From Endozoicomonas sp. G2_2 (GTDB lineage Bacteria > Pseudomonadota > Gammaproteobacteria > Nevskiales > Salinisphaeraceae), in contig NZ_JAGHQU010000002.1 in the NCBI RefSeq assembly GCF_017744135.1, positions 186,001 to 250,000 on the forward strand: a stretch of 64,000 bases of DNA, given 5' to 3'. Numbering within the stretch: the stretch's first letter is position 1; each line of letters starts with the position of its first letter. Below are positions 1 to 9,651 of this stretch, piece after piece. The notes under the pieces were generated by a model, which was given only the letters and a program-made list of their open reading frames with translations, was not told where the DNA came from and did no database searches. The position numbers and the translations under genes are program-made.

Positions 1-3000
1 GGCACGGTGTTCTCCAGTGGCTTGGGAGCGTTCGTTCTCAAATGCTATGACGATGCAATCGCCGATGGCGATGACATTCTTGCGGTAATCCGTGGCAGCG
101 CCATCAACAACGACGGCGCATCCAAGATGAGTTTCACCGCGCCCAGCCCGGCGGGGCAGGCGGCCGTGATCCACGCCGCGCAAAAAGCCGCGGGGGTGAC
201 GCCCGACGAGGTCGGCTATATCGAAGCGCACGGCACTGGGACGCCGCTCGGGGATCCGATCGAGGTCGAAGGTTTGGCGATGGCGTGGCGCGAGGGCGGT
301 GCCACGGGCGCGCCGGTATGGCTGGGTTCGGTCAAACCCAACATCGGCCATCTCGACTCGGCGGCTGGCGCAGCGGGTCTGGTCAAGGTGGTGCATGCGG
401 TACGCGAAGGGCAGCTGCCCGCAACCCTGCATTACAGGCGTCCCAATCCGCGCATCGATTTTTCAGCGACGCCGTTCACGATCGTCGGCGCGCTCACGCC
501 GTGGCCGGCCCAGCCTGATCGTCCGCGTATTGCCGGCGTGTCCTCATTCGGCGTAGGCGGCACCAACGCGCATATTATTGTGTCCGAGCCGCCGCCCCGG
601 CCTGTGAGCAGCGTACCCCCTCGGGCGCCGCAGCTGCTTATCTTGTCCGCGAAGACGCCGACCGCACTTGCGGCGCGTTGCACGACGCTGGCCGAGTGGC
701 TGAACGCGCACCCGGACGCAGTGCTAGCTGACGTAGCGTGGACGCTGGCAGTCGGGCGCGCACAGATGCGTTATCGCATCAGTTTGGTAGCGGCGACGCC
801 GGCCGAGGCTGCCGAAGCCTTGGCTCGTGCCGCACGCCGAGCTGCGACGCGGCCCGCGACCGAATCCGACGCACCGCCGATACTTTTTGTAATGCCAGGC
901 CAGGGTGCCCAGCATCCGGGGATGGGGCGCGCGCTCTATGACGTGCCCGGCGTCTTCCGGGATACAGTGGATCGTCTCGCCGGATACCTAGCGGAACCGC
1001 TTGGGCTCGACCTGCGGGAGCTGATTTTTCCGGCACCTGCCGCGCAGGCCGTAGCAGCGGACCGGCTGGCCGATACCGCCATCACCCAGCCTGCAGTCCT
1101 CGTGATTGAACTGGCGCTGGCCTATCAATGGCGCGCATGGGGGATCGAGGCACAGACGCTGATCGGGCATAGTCTTGGCGAGTTTGCCGCGGCCGTGCTC
1201 GCGGGCGTATTTACCGAGGCCGACGCATGTCGGCTGATTGTGACCCGCGCACGCCTCATGGCGGCACAGCCCAGCGGTGCGATGCTGGCGATACACGCCG
1301 CGCCCACACAGGTTCAAGCGCATCTGGATGACAGCGTAGAGATCAGTGCGATCAACGCGCCGGAATTATGTGTGGTTTCCGGCGATCACACGGCGATCGA
1401 TGCGCTCGACGATCGTTTGCTGACGGCAGGTCTCCGAACCACCCGGCTTGCCACGTCGCACGCCTTTCATAGCCGCGCCATGGCGCCTGCGATGACCGCG
1501 CTGGAAGAGGCCGTGGCGGCGGTGTCTCGCGCGCCGGCGCAACGCCCGATCATATCCACGCTCACTGGCGCCGCGTTGACAGCCGACGACATGAGCGCGC
1601 CTGACTACTGGTCGCGCCAGATGCGCGAGGCCGTGCGTTTCGCGCCGGCCATCGAGGCCGCGCACGAAAGCCTTCGCCCGGTCTTTCTCGAATGCGGGCC
1701 CGGTGGGCAACTCACGGCTGCCATCAGCCAGCAGCACGCCGCCGATTCGCCGCCGGTCGCCATCGCCAGCCAACCAGGCGCGCGCGATGACACGCCGGCC
1801 GACGTGGCGTTACTTAGCGCACTGGGCGCGCTCTGGCAGGTGGGCGTAATGCCCGACTGGCGCGGGGTGTTCGGCTGCGAGCAGGCGCCGCGCCTGCGCT
1901 TGCATCTGCCGACCTATCCCTTTGAACGCCAGCGCTACTGGATCGACCCGCCGAATCGCGTGTCGCCCGATGTCGCGTCTGCCATGGAATCGGCTATGTC
2001 CGCCAGCCCGCCTCCCGAGACCGCCATGCCTGTACCCGATCGTCTGCCGGAACTGCGCGAGCAGCTGAGAGTGCTGTTCGAGGATCTATCGGGTATCGAT
2101 ATATCGGGGGACGCGGCATCGCGAACATTCGCCGCACTCGGCATGGACTCGATGTTCCTGACCCAAGTCGCCGCCGAAATTTCGCGCACATTTGGCGTAC
2201 GCGTGAGATTTCGCGACCTGCTAGAACGTGTCGACACGCTGGGCGCGTTGGCGGCACATCTGGACAACGAAATGCCGGCGGCTGCGCCAGTAGCGCCGCC
2301 GACGCAGGAGCGACCCGAGCAAGCACAACCGCCGACGATGGCACAGTCTGCGGCCGCATCGCAGGCCGACATGCCCGCGAACACATCACCGTCGCTGTCG
2401 TCGGCCGCGCCGGCCAGCAGTCAGACCCATCAACTTATTGAGCAACAGCTCGCTGTGATGCAGCAGCAACTCGCACTGCTCGGGGCGGGGTCTTTGCCGG
2501 CAGCGCCCACGCCGCTCCCGTCACCGGCGGCAAGCTATGCCGCGCTGCAAGCCCCAGCACCCGCGGTCGTCGGACCGACAGGGCCCGCGGTGCAGGCACG
2601 CCTGCATGACCGGCAACAGGGCGGGCGGACAACCGCCGCCAACGGCCGCTTCGGGCCATACACCGCTGTCGCAACGGGCGCCGCTGGGGCGTTGACTGCG
2701 ACCCAACGAGACTTCATCGACACATTGACCCTCCGCCTGAACGAACGGACACCGTCCTCGCGCGCGCTCGCCGAGAGCGGTCGCCGGCACTTGGCGGATC
2801 CGCGGCATATCGTGGGTTTTCATCGTGATTGGAAAGGCCTGGCCTACCAGATCGCGATGCGTGCCAGCGACGGCGCGCACGTCACCGATATCGACGGCAA
2901 TGACTATGTCGACCTGACGATGAGCCTCGGTGTGGCGTTTCTCGGACATGGCCATCCGGCCGTTCGCAAAGCAGTGCATGCGCAGCTCGACCGCGGCATG

Positions 3001-6000
3001 GAACTGGGGCCACAGGCTCCCGCGGCCGCGCGCGTGGCCGAACGGCTATGTCGTTTGACCGGACACGAACGCGCTACTTTTACAACCACCGGCTCCGAAG
3101 CGGTCATGGCAGCACTACGGTGTGCCCGTACCGTCACCGGCCGTCACAAAGTGGTGTACTTCACGGGTGATTATCACGGGACGTTCGACGGCGTGCTCGG
3201 CCGCGCGCACGTGGCCGACGACACGCTTAGCACGCGCCCGGTGGCGCCCGGGATCACGTCGGCGTCGGTCGACGACGTGATGGTGCTCGACTACGACGCG
3301 CCCGATTCACTCGCGATCCTGCAGGAACAGGCCGATCAGATTGCTGCGGTACTGGTGGAGCCGGTACAAAGTCGCCACCCGAACCGACAGTCGGCGGCCT
3401 TCGTCAAGGAATTGCGGCGCATCACGGAGCAGGCCGGTGCGGCACTCATCCTCGATGAGATGATCACAGGCTTTCGCTGTGCGCCGGGCGGACTCAATGC
3501 CCTCTGGGGGGTGCGCGCGGATATGTGCACCTACGGCAAGATCCTCGGCGGCGGCCTGCCGATCGGTGCGATTGCCGGCGGCGCCCGCTGGCTGGATGCG
3601 ATCGACGGCGGCAGTTGGGCCTTTGATGACGACTCCATGCCCGAAGCGACGATGACTTTTTTCGCCGGCACGCATGTACGCCATCCACTTGCCATGTCCG
3701 CCGCGGAGGTCGTGCTCGAATGGATCGAGACGGACGCGGGTGCGGCACAACGCGCGCTAGATACTGCGACGGGCGCGTTCGCCGCACGTGTCAACACGGC
3801 CATGGAAGCGCGCGGGGTGCCGCTTCGAATCCTGCATTTCTCCTCCTGGTTTCGGTTTGATGTGCCTGCCGATCAGCCACTTGCGGCACTGCTGTTTCCT
3901 TGGCTGGTCGCGCATGGCGTCTACGTGCGCGATGGCGCGCAGAACTGTTTCTTCTCGATTGCACATACCGCGCAGGACATCGCGATCGTCGAAAACGCGA
4001 TATTAGCCGGCGTGAACGCACTCGTGACGGCGGGCGCACTGCCCGGTACGATCCAAGCCACAGCAACGCCTACTGCACTGCCGTTCGGGTCAGGTTCTGC
4101 GCGCCTGGAGGTCGGAGAATCCATACCGCTGATCGAGGCGCAACGCGAAATTTGGCTGGCGCTACAGGTGGATCCGGCGGTCGCACCCGCCTACAACGAT
4201 GTCTCGCGACTTACGCTGGACGGGCCGCTGGATCACGATGCGTTCTCCGAGGCAGTCCACGCGGCAGCGGATCGCTACGAAGCGCTGTCGTTGCGCTTCG
4301 CGGCGGACGGCGAATCTCAGTATCGGGCCGACGCGCGTGTCGTGCAGCTCGACTGGATCGATCAACGAGAGCACGCGCAGCCGCAGGCAGCGGCCAACGC
4401 GGCTATCGAGGCCATGAGCAATCGCGTGCCGGACATCACGGATGCCGATACAGCGCTGCTCGGCGTCACCGTGCACCGCGTCGCGGCAGACCGTCATGTT
4501 ATCGGCGTGATCTCGCATCATCTGGTGTGCGACGGCTGGTCGTCGATGCTGTTCTTCCGTGACCTGGGCACGCTGTACGGCGCATACGTGGAAAGTCAGA
4601 GTGCGAACCTGCCCGAGCCGGCGGCTTTCTCGCAGCATGTCGCACGGCTGTTGGCGCGCGATGTGGCACCTGATCTGGCCTGGTGGCGGGCCCTCTATGC
4701 CACCGCACCGCCGGCACTGACCCTGCCGACACGGGCCGCGCGCCCAGCGTACCGACTGGCGGCGGGGCACACCGCAAGACATGCGCTTGCGGACGAACTG
4801 GCTGCGCGGATTGCCTCCCTTGCAGTTGAGTGTTCTACGACGCGGTATGCGCTTACATTCACCGCGTTTGTCGCACTCATAATGCGGCTGTCCGGGCAGA
4901 ACGATATTGTCGTGGCCATGCCGGTCGCCGGTCAGGTGCTCGAAGGCGAAACCGAGTTGTTTGGTCATTGTGTACAGACTCTGCCGCTGCGATTGACGGC
5001 CCTCGAAGACGCGCGGTTCGTCGATCTGCTTGCGACCGTGCGGCGCGTGATCAGCGCAGCCAGCGATCATGCCGGGGCGACTTACGGCCAGATCGTGCGC
5101 GAAGTCGCAGCCAAGCGCGATCCATCGCGTCTGCCGTTGGCCGAAATCGTATTCAACTGCGCGCCGGATGATGGCCCGCCCGTTCTGCCCGGCCTGGAAA
5201 GCGCGGTCGATAATCCGGTGAAGACCGCGACCCAGTTTGATCTGCATTTCGACCTACAAATCGGCGCCGACGGGTGGGTTATCGACTGCGATTACGCAAC
5301 GGCTCTCTTCGATGCCGACATGATCGCGGATTGGCTGAGCGACTACGCGGCCGTGCTGTCGGCTGTCGCAGATGATGTCGAGATTCCAGTCGCGACATTG
5401 CCGGTGCGCACGGGCGTGCGCGACGATCCGGGCGCGCGCTTCAATTCGGCACCGTCAATTATTGATCCGGACGTGGATTTAGTGGCCGGATTACGCAAGG
5501 TCGCGTCAGAAAGGCACGACGCCGTTGCAGTGGCGCATGAGACGGGCGACTGGAATTACGCCAGGTTGGACAGCGCATCGGACTGCATTGCCGCAGCACT
5601 CGACGAGCGCGGAGTATCCCCCGGCGATCGGGTCGGGCTGTGCGCGCGCCGTACACCGGCGTTGATCGCCGGGATGATCGGGATCCTGAAAGCCGGCGCG
5701 GCTTATGTGCCGATGGATCCTGCGTATCCGATCGAGCGACTGGCTTTCATATCCGAGGACAGCGGTATTAAGTTGATTCTTGTCGACGACACGGAGATAG
5801 CGCTAAGTGATGTTGCCACGCTGACGCTCGATACCGCGATGGCGGTAACTGCTCAGTTACCGAAGCCTGCCGTCGATATCGAGCGCGAGGCCTATGTGAT
5901 TTACACCTCGGGCTCGACCGGTCGGCCCAAGGGCGTGTCGGTGCGCCATCGCAATGTGCTGGCGCTTTTGGCCTGGTCGGAAAGCGCGCTGGCAGACGAC

Positions 6001-7350
6001 GAGATTGCCCGCATGCTCGCGGCTGCCTCCATCTGTTTCGATTTCTCGGTGTTCGAGTTGTTTGTGCCGTTGTACCGCGGCGCGACCGTTGTGCTGGTAG
6101 AGGATCTACTGGCCCTGGTTGCCCCGTTGCCGACGCCTCCGACCATGATCAGCGGAGTGCCTTCGGTGCTCTCGACCTTGCTGCGTCATGTGGAACTGCC
6201 CGCATCGGTTCGTAGCGTCATGGCAGGCGGAGAGCCGGTACGCCGCGAACTGGTGGCACGGCTTGCAGACCAACCGGGTGTGACCCGCGTGATGGAATGT
6301 TATGGCCCGACGGAGGCAACGGTGTTCACGACCGTGAGCGAACGCCACGTCGACGGGCCCGACACGATCGGCGCCCCGATTTCCGGATGGCGGGTTCAGA
6401 TCGTGGACGAGCAAGACCGGCCCGTCCCCGTGGGTGAGTTGGGCGAGCTGCTGGTCGGCGGAGCCGGTGTCGCGGCGGGCTATGTCGGCCGCCCTGAATT
6501 GACCGCCGAGCGCTTTGTACCGGATCCCGAAGGTGGCGATGGCGCGACGCGTTATCGAACCGGAGATATGGCCCGGTGGCGCAGCGATGGGCAGATCGAG
6601 TTTGTCGGCCGTGCCGATACGCAGGTCAAGCTCCGCGGTTTTCGTATTGAACTCGGCGAAGTCGAGGCCGCACTCACCGAGCATCCGGCGGTGGAAGAGG
6701 CCGTGGTGTCGGTGCGGGCAGCGAGTGAGGGCGATGATCAGCTCGTGGCTTGGTGGCAGCCTGCGAGCGGTCATGCCGGGATTGAATCGGCCGTGCTTCG
6801 GCGTTATCTGCGCGAACGCCTGCCGCTGCACATGGTGGCCCAGCAGTTCGTCGTCCAGAACGAATGGCCACGCTTGTCGAATGGCAAGATCGATCGCAAG
6901 ACGCTTGTCGATCCGTTCGAAAACGGCGCGGCCGAAGCCGTTGTGGATGCGCCGGGCACACAGGCATTGGCTGACGTCACCGCGCTCTGGGCGGACGCGC
7001 TGGGTCACGCGGTATCGCCGGCGCCGGAGGACACGTTCATCGATATCGGCGGGCATTCTCTACTTGCTGTTCGCGCGGTGGCTGCGGCGCGTGAACGTTA
7101 TGGTGTTGAGGTGCCGGTACGCGCCATGATGCTCGATAGTCTCGGGCAACTGGCCATGCGACTGGCGACTGCCTTCCAGGACGCCGCCGAGCCCGCCGTC
7201 GTATCGTCCGAGACCGAACACAATTCTCGCCTTGTCGACGCCCAGGTATCAGCAGAAACGACCGGCGACGATCAGGCGAGTACGCCGGCTGGGCGCAGGG
7301 ATGCGCGCGGCGGCCTAATCGCGCGCATGGGTTTTTCGCGGCGCTCCTGA
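1..7350 (+). CDS. Hybrid PKS-NRPS megasynthase (KS-AT-ACP-AMT-C-A-PCP), 5' end outside window
   Basis: The frame is open from base 1, so the N-terminal part is missing. Counting codons from base 1, the order is: C-terminal half of a ketosynthase (about 1-198, with EAHGTGT and NIGHLD); acyltransferase (about 292-610, GHSLGE with Ser391, and HAFH, the malonyl-type motif); acyl carrier (LGMDS, Ser717); PLP class III aminotransferase (about 900-1330, DEMITGFR, Lys1180 in YGKILGGG); condensation (HHLVCDG, His1507, Asp1511); adenylation (TSGSTGRPKG near 1969, YGPTEAT); peptidyl carrier (GGHSL, Ser2353). No thioesterase, ketoreductase or dehydratase is present in what is visible. The layout resembles mycosubtilin/iturin synthetase A but with a cis AT. 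By that analogy it would extend an acyl chain with malonate, turn the beta-keto group into a beta-amine, and couple the product to one amino acid. My reading of the adenylation pocket is D-F-F-S-M-G-C-V-F(-K), which I cannot assign to an amino acid. Confidence 0.95.
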   Translation, partial: GTVFSSGLGAFVLKCYDDAIADGDDILAVIRGSAINNDGASKMSFTAPSPAGQAAVIHAAQKAAGVTPDEVGYIEAHGTGTPLGDPIEVEGLAMAWREGGATGAPVWLGSVKPNIGHLDSAAGAAGLVKVVHAVREGQLPATLHYRRPNPRIDFSATPFTIVGALTPWPAQPDRPRIAGVSSFGVGGTNAHIIVSEPPPRPVSSVPPRAPQLLILSAKTPTALAARCTTLAEWLNAHPDAVLADVAWTLAVGRAQMRYRISLVAATPAEAAEALARAARRAATRPATESDAPPILFVMPGQGAQHPGMGRALYDVPGVFRDTVDRLAGYLAEPLGLDLRELIFPAPAAQAVAADRLADTAITQPAVLVIELALAYQWRAWGIEAQTLIGHSLGEFAAAVLAGVFTEADACRLIVTRARLMAAQPSGAMLAIHAAPTQVQAHLDDSVEISAINAPELCVVSGDHTAIDALDDRLLTAGLRTTRLATSHAFHSRAMAPAMTALEEAVAAVSRAPAQRPIISTLTGAALTADDMSAPDYWSRQMREAVRFAPAIEAAHESLRPVFLECGPGGQLTAAISQQHAADSPPVAIASQPGARDDTPADVALLSALGALWQVGVMPDWRGVFGCEQAPRLRLHLPTYPFERQRYWIDPPNRVSPDVASAMESAMSASPPPETAMPVPDRLPELREQLRVLFEDLSGIDISGDAASRTFAALGMDSMFLTQVAAEISRTFGVRVRFRDLLERVDTLGALAAHLDNEMPAAAPVAPPTQERPEQAQPPTMAQSAAASQADMPANTSPSLSSAAPASSQTHQLIEQQLAVMQQQLALLGAGSLPAAPTPLPSPAASYAALQAPAPAVVGPTGPAVQARLHDRQQGGRTTAANGRFGPYTAVATGAAGALTATQRDFIDTLTLRLNERTPSSRALAESGRRHLADPRHIVGFHRDWKGLAYQIAMRASDGAHVTDIDGNDYVDLTMSLGVAFLGHGHPAVRKAVHAQLDRGMELGPQAPAAARVAERLCRLTGHERATFTTTGSEAVMAALRCARTVTGRHKVVYFTGDYHGTFDGVLGRAHVADDTLSTRPVAPGITSASVDDVMVLDYDAPDSLAILQEQADQIAAVLVEPVQSRHPNRQSAAFVKELRRITEQAGAALILDEMITGFRCAPGGLNALWGVRADMCTYGKILGGGLPIGAIAGGARWLDAIDGGSWAFDDDSMPEATMTFFAGTHVRHPLAMSAAEVVLEWIETDAGAAQRALDTATGAFAARVNTAMEARGVPLRILHFSSWFRFDVPADQPLAALLFPWLVAHGVYVRDGAQNCFFSIAHTAQDIAIVENAILAGVNALVTAGALPGTIQATATPTALPFGSGSARLEVGESIPLIEAQREIWLALQVDPAVAPAYNDVSRLTLDGPLDHDAFSEAVHAAADRYEALSLRFAADGESQYRADARVVQLDWIDQREHAQPQAAANAAIEAMSNRVPDITDADTALLGVTVHRVAADRHVIGVISHHLVCDGWSSMLFFRDLGTLYGAYVESQSANLPEPAAFSQHVARLLARDVAPDLAWWRALYATAPPALTLPTRAARPAYRLAAGHTARHALADELAARIASLAVECSTTRYALTFTAFVALIMRLSGQNDIVVAMPVAGQVLEGETELFGHCVQTLPLRLTALEDARFVDLLATVRRVISAASDHAGATYGQIVREVAAKRDPSRLPLAEIVFNCAPDDGPPVLPGLESAVDNPVKTATQFDLHFDLQIGADGWVIDCDYATALFDADMIADWLSDYAAVLSAVADDVEIPVATLPVRTGVRDDPGARFNSAPSIIDPDVDLVAGLRKVASERHDAVAVAHETGDWNYARLDSASDCIAAALDERGVSPGDRVGLCARRTPALIAGMIGILKAGAAYVPMDPAYPIERLAFISEDSGIKLILVDDTEIALSDVATLTLDTAMAVTAQLPKPAVDIEREAYVIYTSGSTGRPKGVSVRHRNVLALLAWSESALADDEIARMLAAASICFDFSVFELFVPLYRGATVVLVEDLLALVAPLPTPPTMISGVPSVLSTLLRHVELPASVRSVMAGGEPVRRELVARLADQPGVTRVMECYGPTEATVFTTVSERHVDGPDTIGAPISGWRVQIVDEQDRPVPVGELGELLVGGAGVAAGYVGRPELTAERFVPDPEGGDGATRYRTGDMARWRSDGQIEFVGRADTQVKLRGFRIELGEVEAALTEHPAVEEAVVSVRAASEGDDQLVAWWQPASGHAGIESAVLRRYLRERLPLHMVAQQFVVQNEWPRLSNGKIDRKTLVDPFENGAAEAVVDAPGTQALADVTALWADALGHAVSPAPEDTFIDIGGHSLLAVRAVAAARERYGVEVPVRAMMLDSLGQLAMRLATAFQDAAEPAVVSSETEHNSRLVDAQVSAETTGDDQASTPAGRRDARGGLIARMGFSRRS

Positions 7351-7357
7351 CGTGACG

Positions 7358-8143
7358 ATGGTTCCTTTTTTCTTTGGGGAACGCGCGTCGCTCTACGGGT
7401 CGTATCATCGACCGCCCGAGGGCGCCTCGGGCCCGGAAACCGCATTGGTGATTTGCCAGGGCATCGGCCACGAATACATGCGTGCCTATCGTGCTTGCTG
7501 GCAGATCGCAGAAGCCGCGGCGGCACGCAATGCGCACGTGCTGCGCTTCGATTACCGCGGTACGGGCGACAGCCATGGCCGCCAGCACGATGCCAGCTGG
7601 TCCGCCTGGATCGATAGCACGGTTGCAGCCATGGCGTGGTTGCGCGAGACGACCGCCCTGACGCATATCCGAGTTCTAGGTATGCGCGCGGGCGCCCTGA
7701 TCGCGGCAGCCGCCGCCGCAAGGGATTCGGAGCGTCAGCGCGTGCTGTTCTGGGATCCGGTGGTCAACGGCGAGGCTTATCTGGGCGACATCGCCGACAT
7801 GCACGAAAGTCAGACGCGAAATATGAATCGCTATCGCCCGCGTAGACATCATCATGCAGAACGGGGCGCCGACGAATATCTCGGTTTCCATTGGCCCGAG
7901 GCGGTGGTCGCCGGAATTCGAGACGCAGACCTGATGGCCTACGCCGCGTCTCGTATCGATGATTGGCACTTGGTATTGAGCGACGGCGAGCAGGCGCCGG
8001 CACTGGCGGAGTCGATCACCGCGCGTGGCGGGCATGTCCTCGATTTGCCAGAAACAATGGACTGGGCCGATATACGCGCCCAGTACCGGCGCGTTGCGTT
8101 GCCGCGGTCTACCCACGATGTGCTCAATCTGTTGCTGGCCTGA
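7358..8143 (+). CDS. Alpha/beta hydrolase-like protein, nucleophile elbow without serine
   Basis: About 261 residues with an alpha/beta-hydrolase N-terminal half (ICQGIGHEYMRAYRA, then RFDYRGTGDSHG). It resembles the hydrolase 2 family found beside exosortase/exopolysaccharide loci. At the nucleophile elbow the sequence is GMRAG (near residues 108-112), so the expected serine is an arginine. This may be a non-catalytic or acyl-binding member rather than an esterase. It starts 7 bases after the synthetase stop (GTG at 7352 is an alternative start) and ends 1 base before the next hydrolase, so all three genes are probably co-transcribed. A role in handling or releasing the synthetase product is inference from position and from the absence of a thioesterase. 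Confidence 0.75.
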   Translation: MVPFFFGERASLYGSYHRPPEGASGPETALVICQGIGHEYMRAYRACWQIAEAAAARNAHVLRFDYRGTGDSHGRQHDASWSAWIDSTVAAMAWLRETTALTHIRVLGMRAGALIAAAAAARDSERQRVLFWDPVVNGEAYLGDIADMHESQTRNMNRYRPRRHHHAERGADEYLGFHWPEAVVAGIRDADLMAYAASRIDDWHLVLSDGEQAPALAESITARGGHVLDLPETMDWADIRAQYRRVALPRSTHDVLNLLLA

Positions 8144-8144
8144 C

Positions 8145-8978
8145 ATGCACGAAACGCCGCAGGTCTTTGGTCACGAGTCGCATCTGGTTGGCGTGCTCTG
8201 CGCGCCGAACGCCGATAACCGTTCCGAACGGCCCGGCGTGCTTTTTCTCAACGCCGGGCTCGAGCACCGGGTGGGCCCGCGCGGGTTGTCCGTCGCGGTG
8301 GCCCGGGCGTTGGCCAACGCGGGATTTGCCAGTCTGCGTTTCGATTATGCGGGCACGGGCGAGAGCCGTAAGCCCCGGCGCCCGTTGGCCGCTGATCGCG
8401 CGGCCGAACTGATTGCAGAATGCGCGGCGGCGGCTGAATTGTTACGCGACCGTTCCGGCTGTCGCGGCGTCGTGCTTTTCGGGCTGTGCAGCGGGGCCGA
8501 CGATGCCCATCGTGTCGCGCTGGCCGATGCCGGAATTGAAGGAATGGTACAGGTGGATGGCCACGCGGCGATCACGGCCGGCTTCAAGATGCGCTATTTA
8601 GGCCACCGCCTGGCGTCACCGCGACGCTGGCAGAACTGGTTTCGGCGCGTATTTTCAGCCGCTGACGACAGTGATCACGCCGTGATCGAGGGCGTTGACT
8701 TCTTTCAGATGCCCGACCGCGATACGTTAGCGCGAGATTTGTCGACGCTGGTCGATCGAAATGTGCGCCTGTTCTATGCCTATTCGGGCGCTACCCACAG
8801 CTACTACAACTACGCAGGACAACTACGCCGCGCTCTCACGGATGTCGATCTGGGCACCCGGCTCGAAGAGCATTTCATCCCCTCGGCCGATCACACGTTT
8901 TCACGCAACGCCGAGCGCATGATGCTGATCGAAGCGGTCATCGCCTGGCTTCAAGCCGGCTGGCCGGTCGACGCATGA
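8145..8978 (+). CDS. Alpha/beta hydrolase, candidate stand-alone releasing enzyme
   Basis: 277 residues with a complete-looking catalytic set: RFDYAGTGES in the N-terminal half, nucleophile elbow GLCSGA with Ser116, and a C-terminal PSADHTF histidine. It is a paralogue of the preceding gene but keeps the serine. The start is the ATG 1 base after the upstream stop. The family includes short-chain esterases and thioesterases that sit beside biosynthetic clusters. Since the megasynthase lacks a terminal thioesterase, hydrolytic or transfer release of the carrier-bound product is plausible, though not shown. The last 28 bases overlap the 3' end of the opposite-strand phosphopantetheinyl transferase. 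Confidence 0.78.
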   Translation: MHETPQVFGHESHLVGVLCAPNADNRSERPGVLFLNAGLEHRVGPRGLSVAVARALANAGFASLRFDYAGTGESRKPRRPLAADRAAELIAECAAAAELLRDRSGCRGVVLFGLCSGADDAHRVALADAGIEGMVQVDGHAAITAGFKMRYLGHRLASPRRWQNWFRRVFSAADDSDHAVIEGVDFFQMPDRDTLARDLSTLVDRNVRLFYAYSGATHSYYNYAGQLRRALTDVDLGTRLEEHFIPSADHTFSRNAERMMLIEAVIAWLQAGWPVDA

Positions 8979-9607
8979 CAATAGGCCGTGCAGACTCCCC
9001 GTTCGCCAATCAGACAATGACGGACGAGAATTTCTGGGACCGGCGGTGCGCCGCGACTCATCCGCAGGCGATATCCCCATACTTGCGGCTGCATTTCGAA
9101 ATCGCTGAACTCGGCCGGCGGTTGGCCGAGTCCGGCGAGGCATTTGTAGGCGGCTTCCTTGGCCGAAAACAGGCGGGCGGCAGCATGGCTGTCGGTCAAT
9201 GCCGCACACTCGGCCTGTGTGAATACGCTGCCCCACGTCGACAGGCTCAGCGTGCGTGGGCCTTCGATATCGATACCCAGTCCGGCGAGCGCTGTCTTGC
9301 GTGCGACAGCCGCGGCGACCACGCCGTGCGCGTGCGTCAAGCTGCCGACTACGCCGTCGGGCCAGTCCGGCCCTGCACCGGGCGTGGCGCCCAGCGCCTG
9401 CACGGGTCGGCCGAGGGCGGCCAATGCGTTACGCGCAAGCACCCGGCCGCTGGCAAATTCGGCCCGACGCGTCTCGACCGCGCGAGTTATCAGGCGGGCT
9501 TCGATCGTCGGCAGCGGCCCGGCCGCTACGATAGGCCCCGCGCGCACGATCACGCCGGGTGGCAGCAGGCCAAGAATGATGTCTTCCAGAGCGCGATCGC
9601 GTGTCAT
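8951..9607 (-). CDS. 4'-phosphopantetheinyl transferase (Sfp/EntD type)
   Basis: 218 residues. It would transfer the phosphopantetheine arm of CoA to the conserved serine of carrier domains. Diagnostic motifs are GIDIEG (Asp113 and Glu115, Mg2+ binding) and FSAKEAAYK (Glu151, Lys155), with a basic RRAEFASGR stretch near residue 47 as in EntD-like enzymes. The gene lies convergent to the hydrolases and divergent from the flippase. The adjacent synthetase has at least two carrier domains (Ser717, Ser2353), so it is the obvious client. The start is the ATG at 9607; the 44 bases up to the flippase start must hold both translation start regions. Confidence 0.9.
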   Translation of the reverse strand: MTRDRALEDIILGLLPPGVIVRAGPIVAAGPLPTIEARLITRAVETRRAEFASGRVLARNALAALGRPVQALGATPGAGPDWPDGVVGSLTHAHGVVAAAVARKTALAGLGIDIEGPRTLSLSTWGSVFTQAECAALTDSHAAARLFSAKEAAYKCLAGLGQPPAEFSDFEMQPQVWGYRLRMSRGAPPVPEILVRHCLIGERGVCTAYCHASTGQPA

Positions 9608-9651
9608 ATGCGTATTGTCGCCGGTCTACGTCTCGAAAGGCAGCGGGTTTC

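Noticed and set aside
4162-5247. Long minus-strand frame (361 codons) opposite the condensation domain
   Set aside because: Arg/His/Gln-rich composition typical of the antisense of a high-GC gene; the plus strand has a full C domain here.
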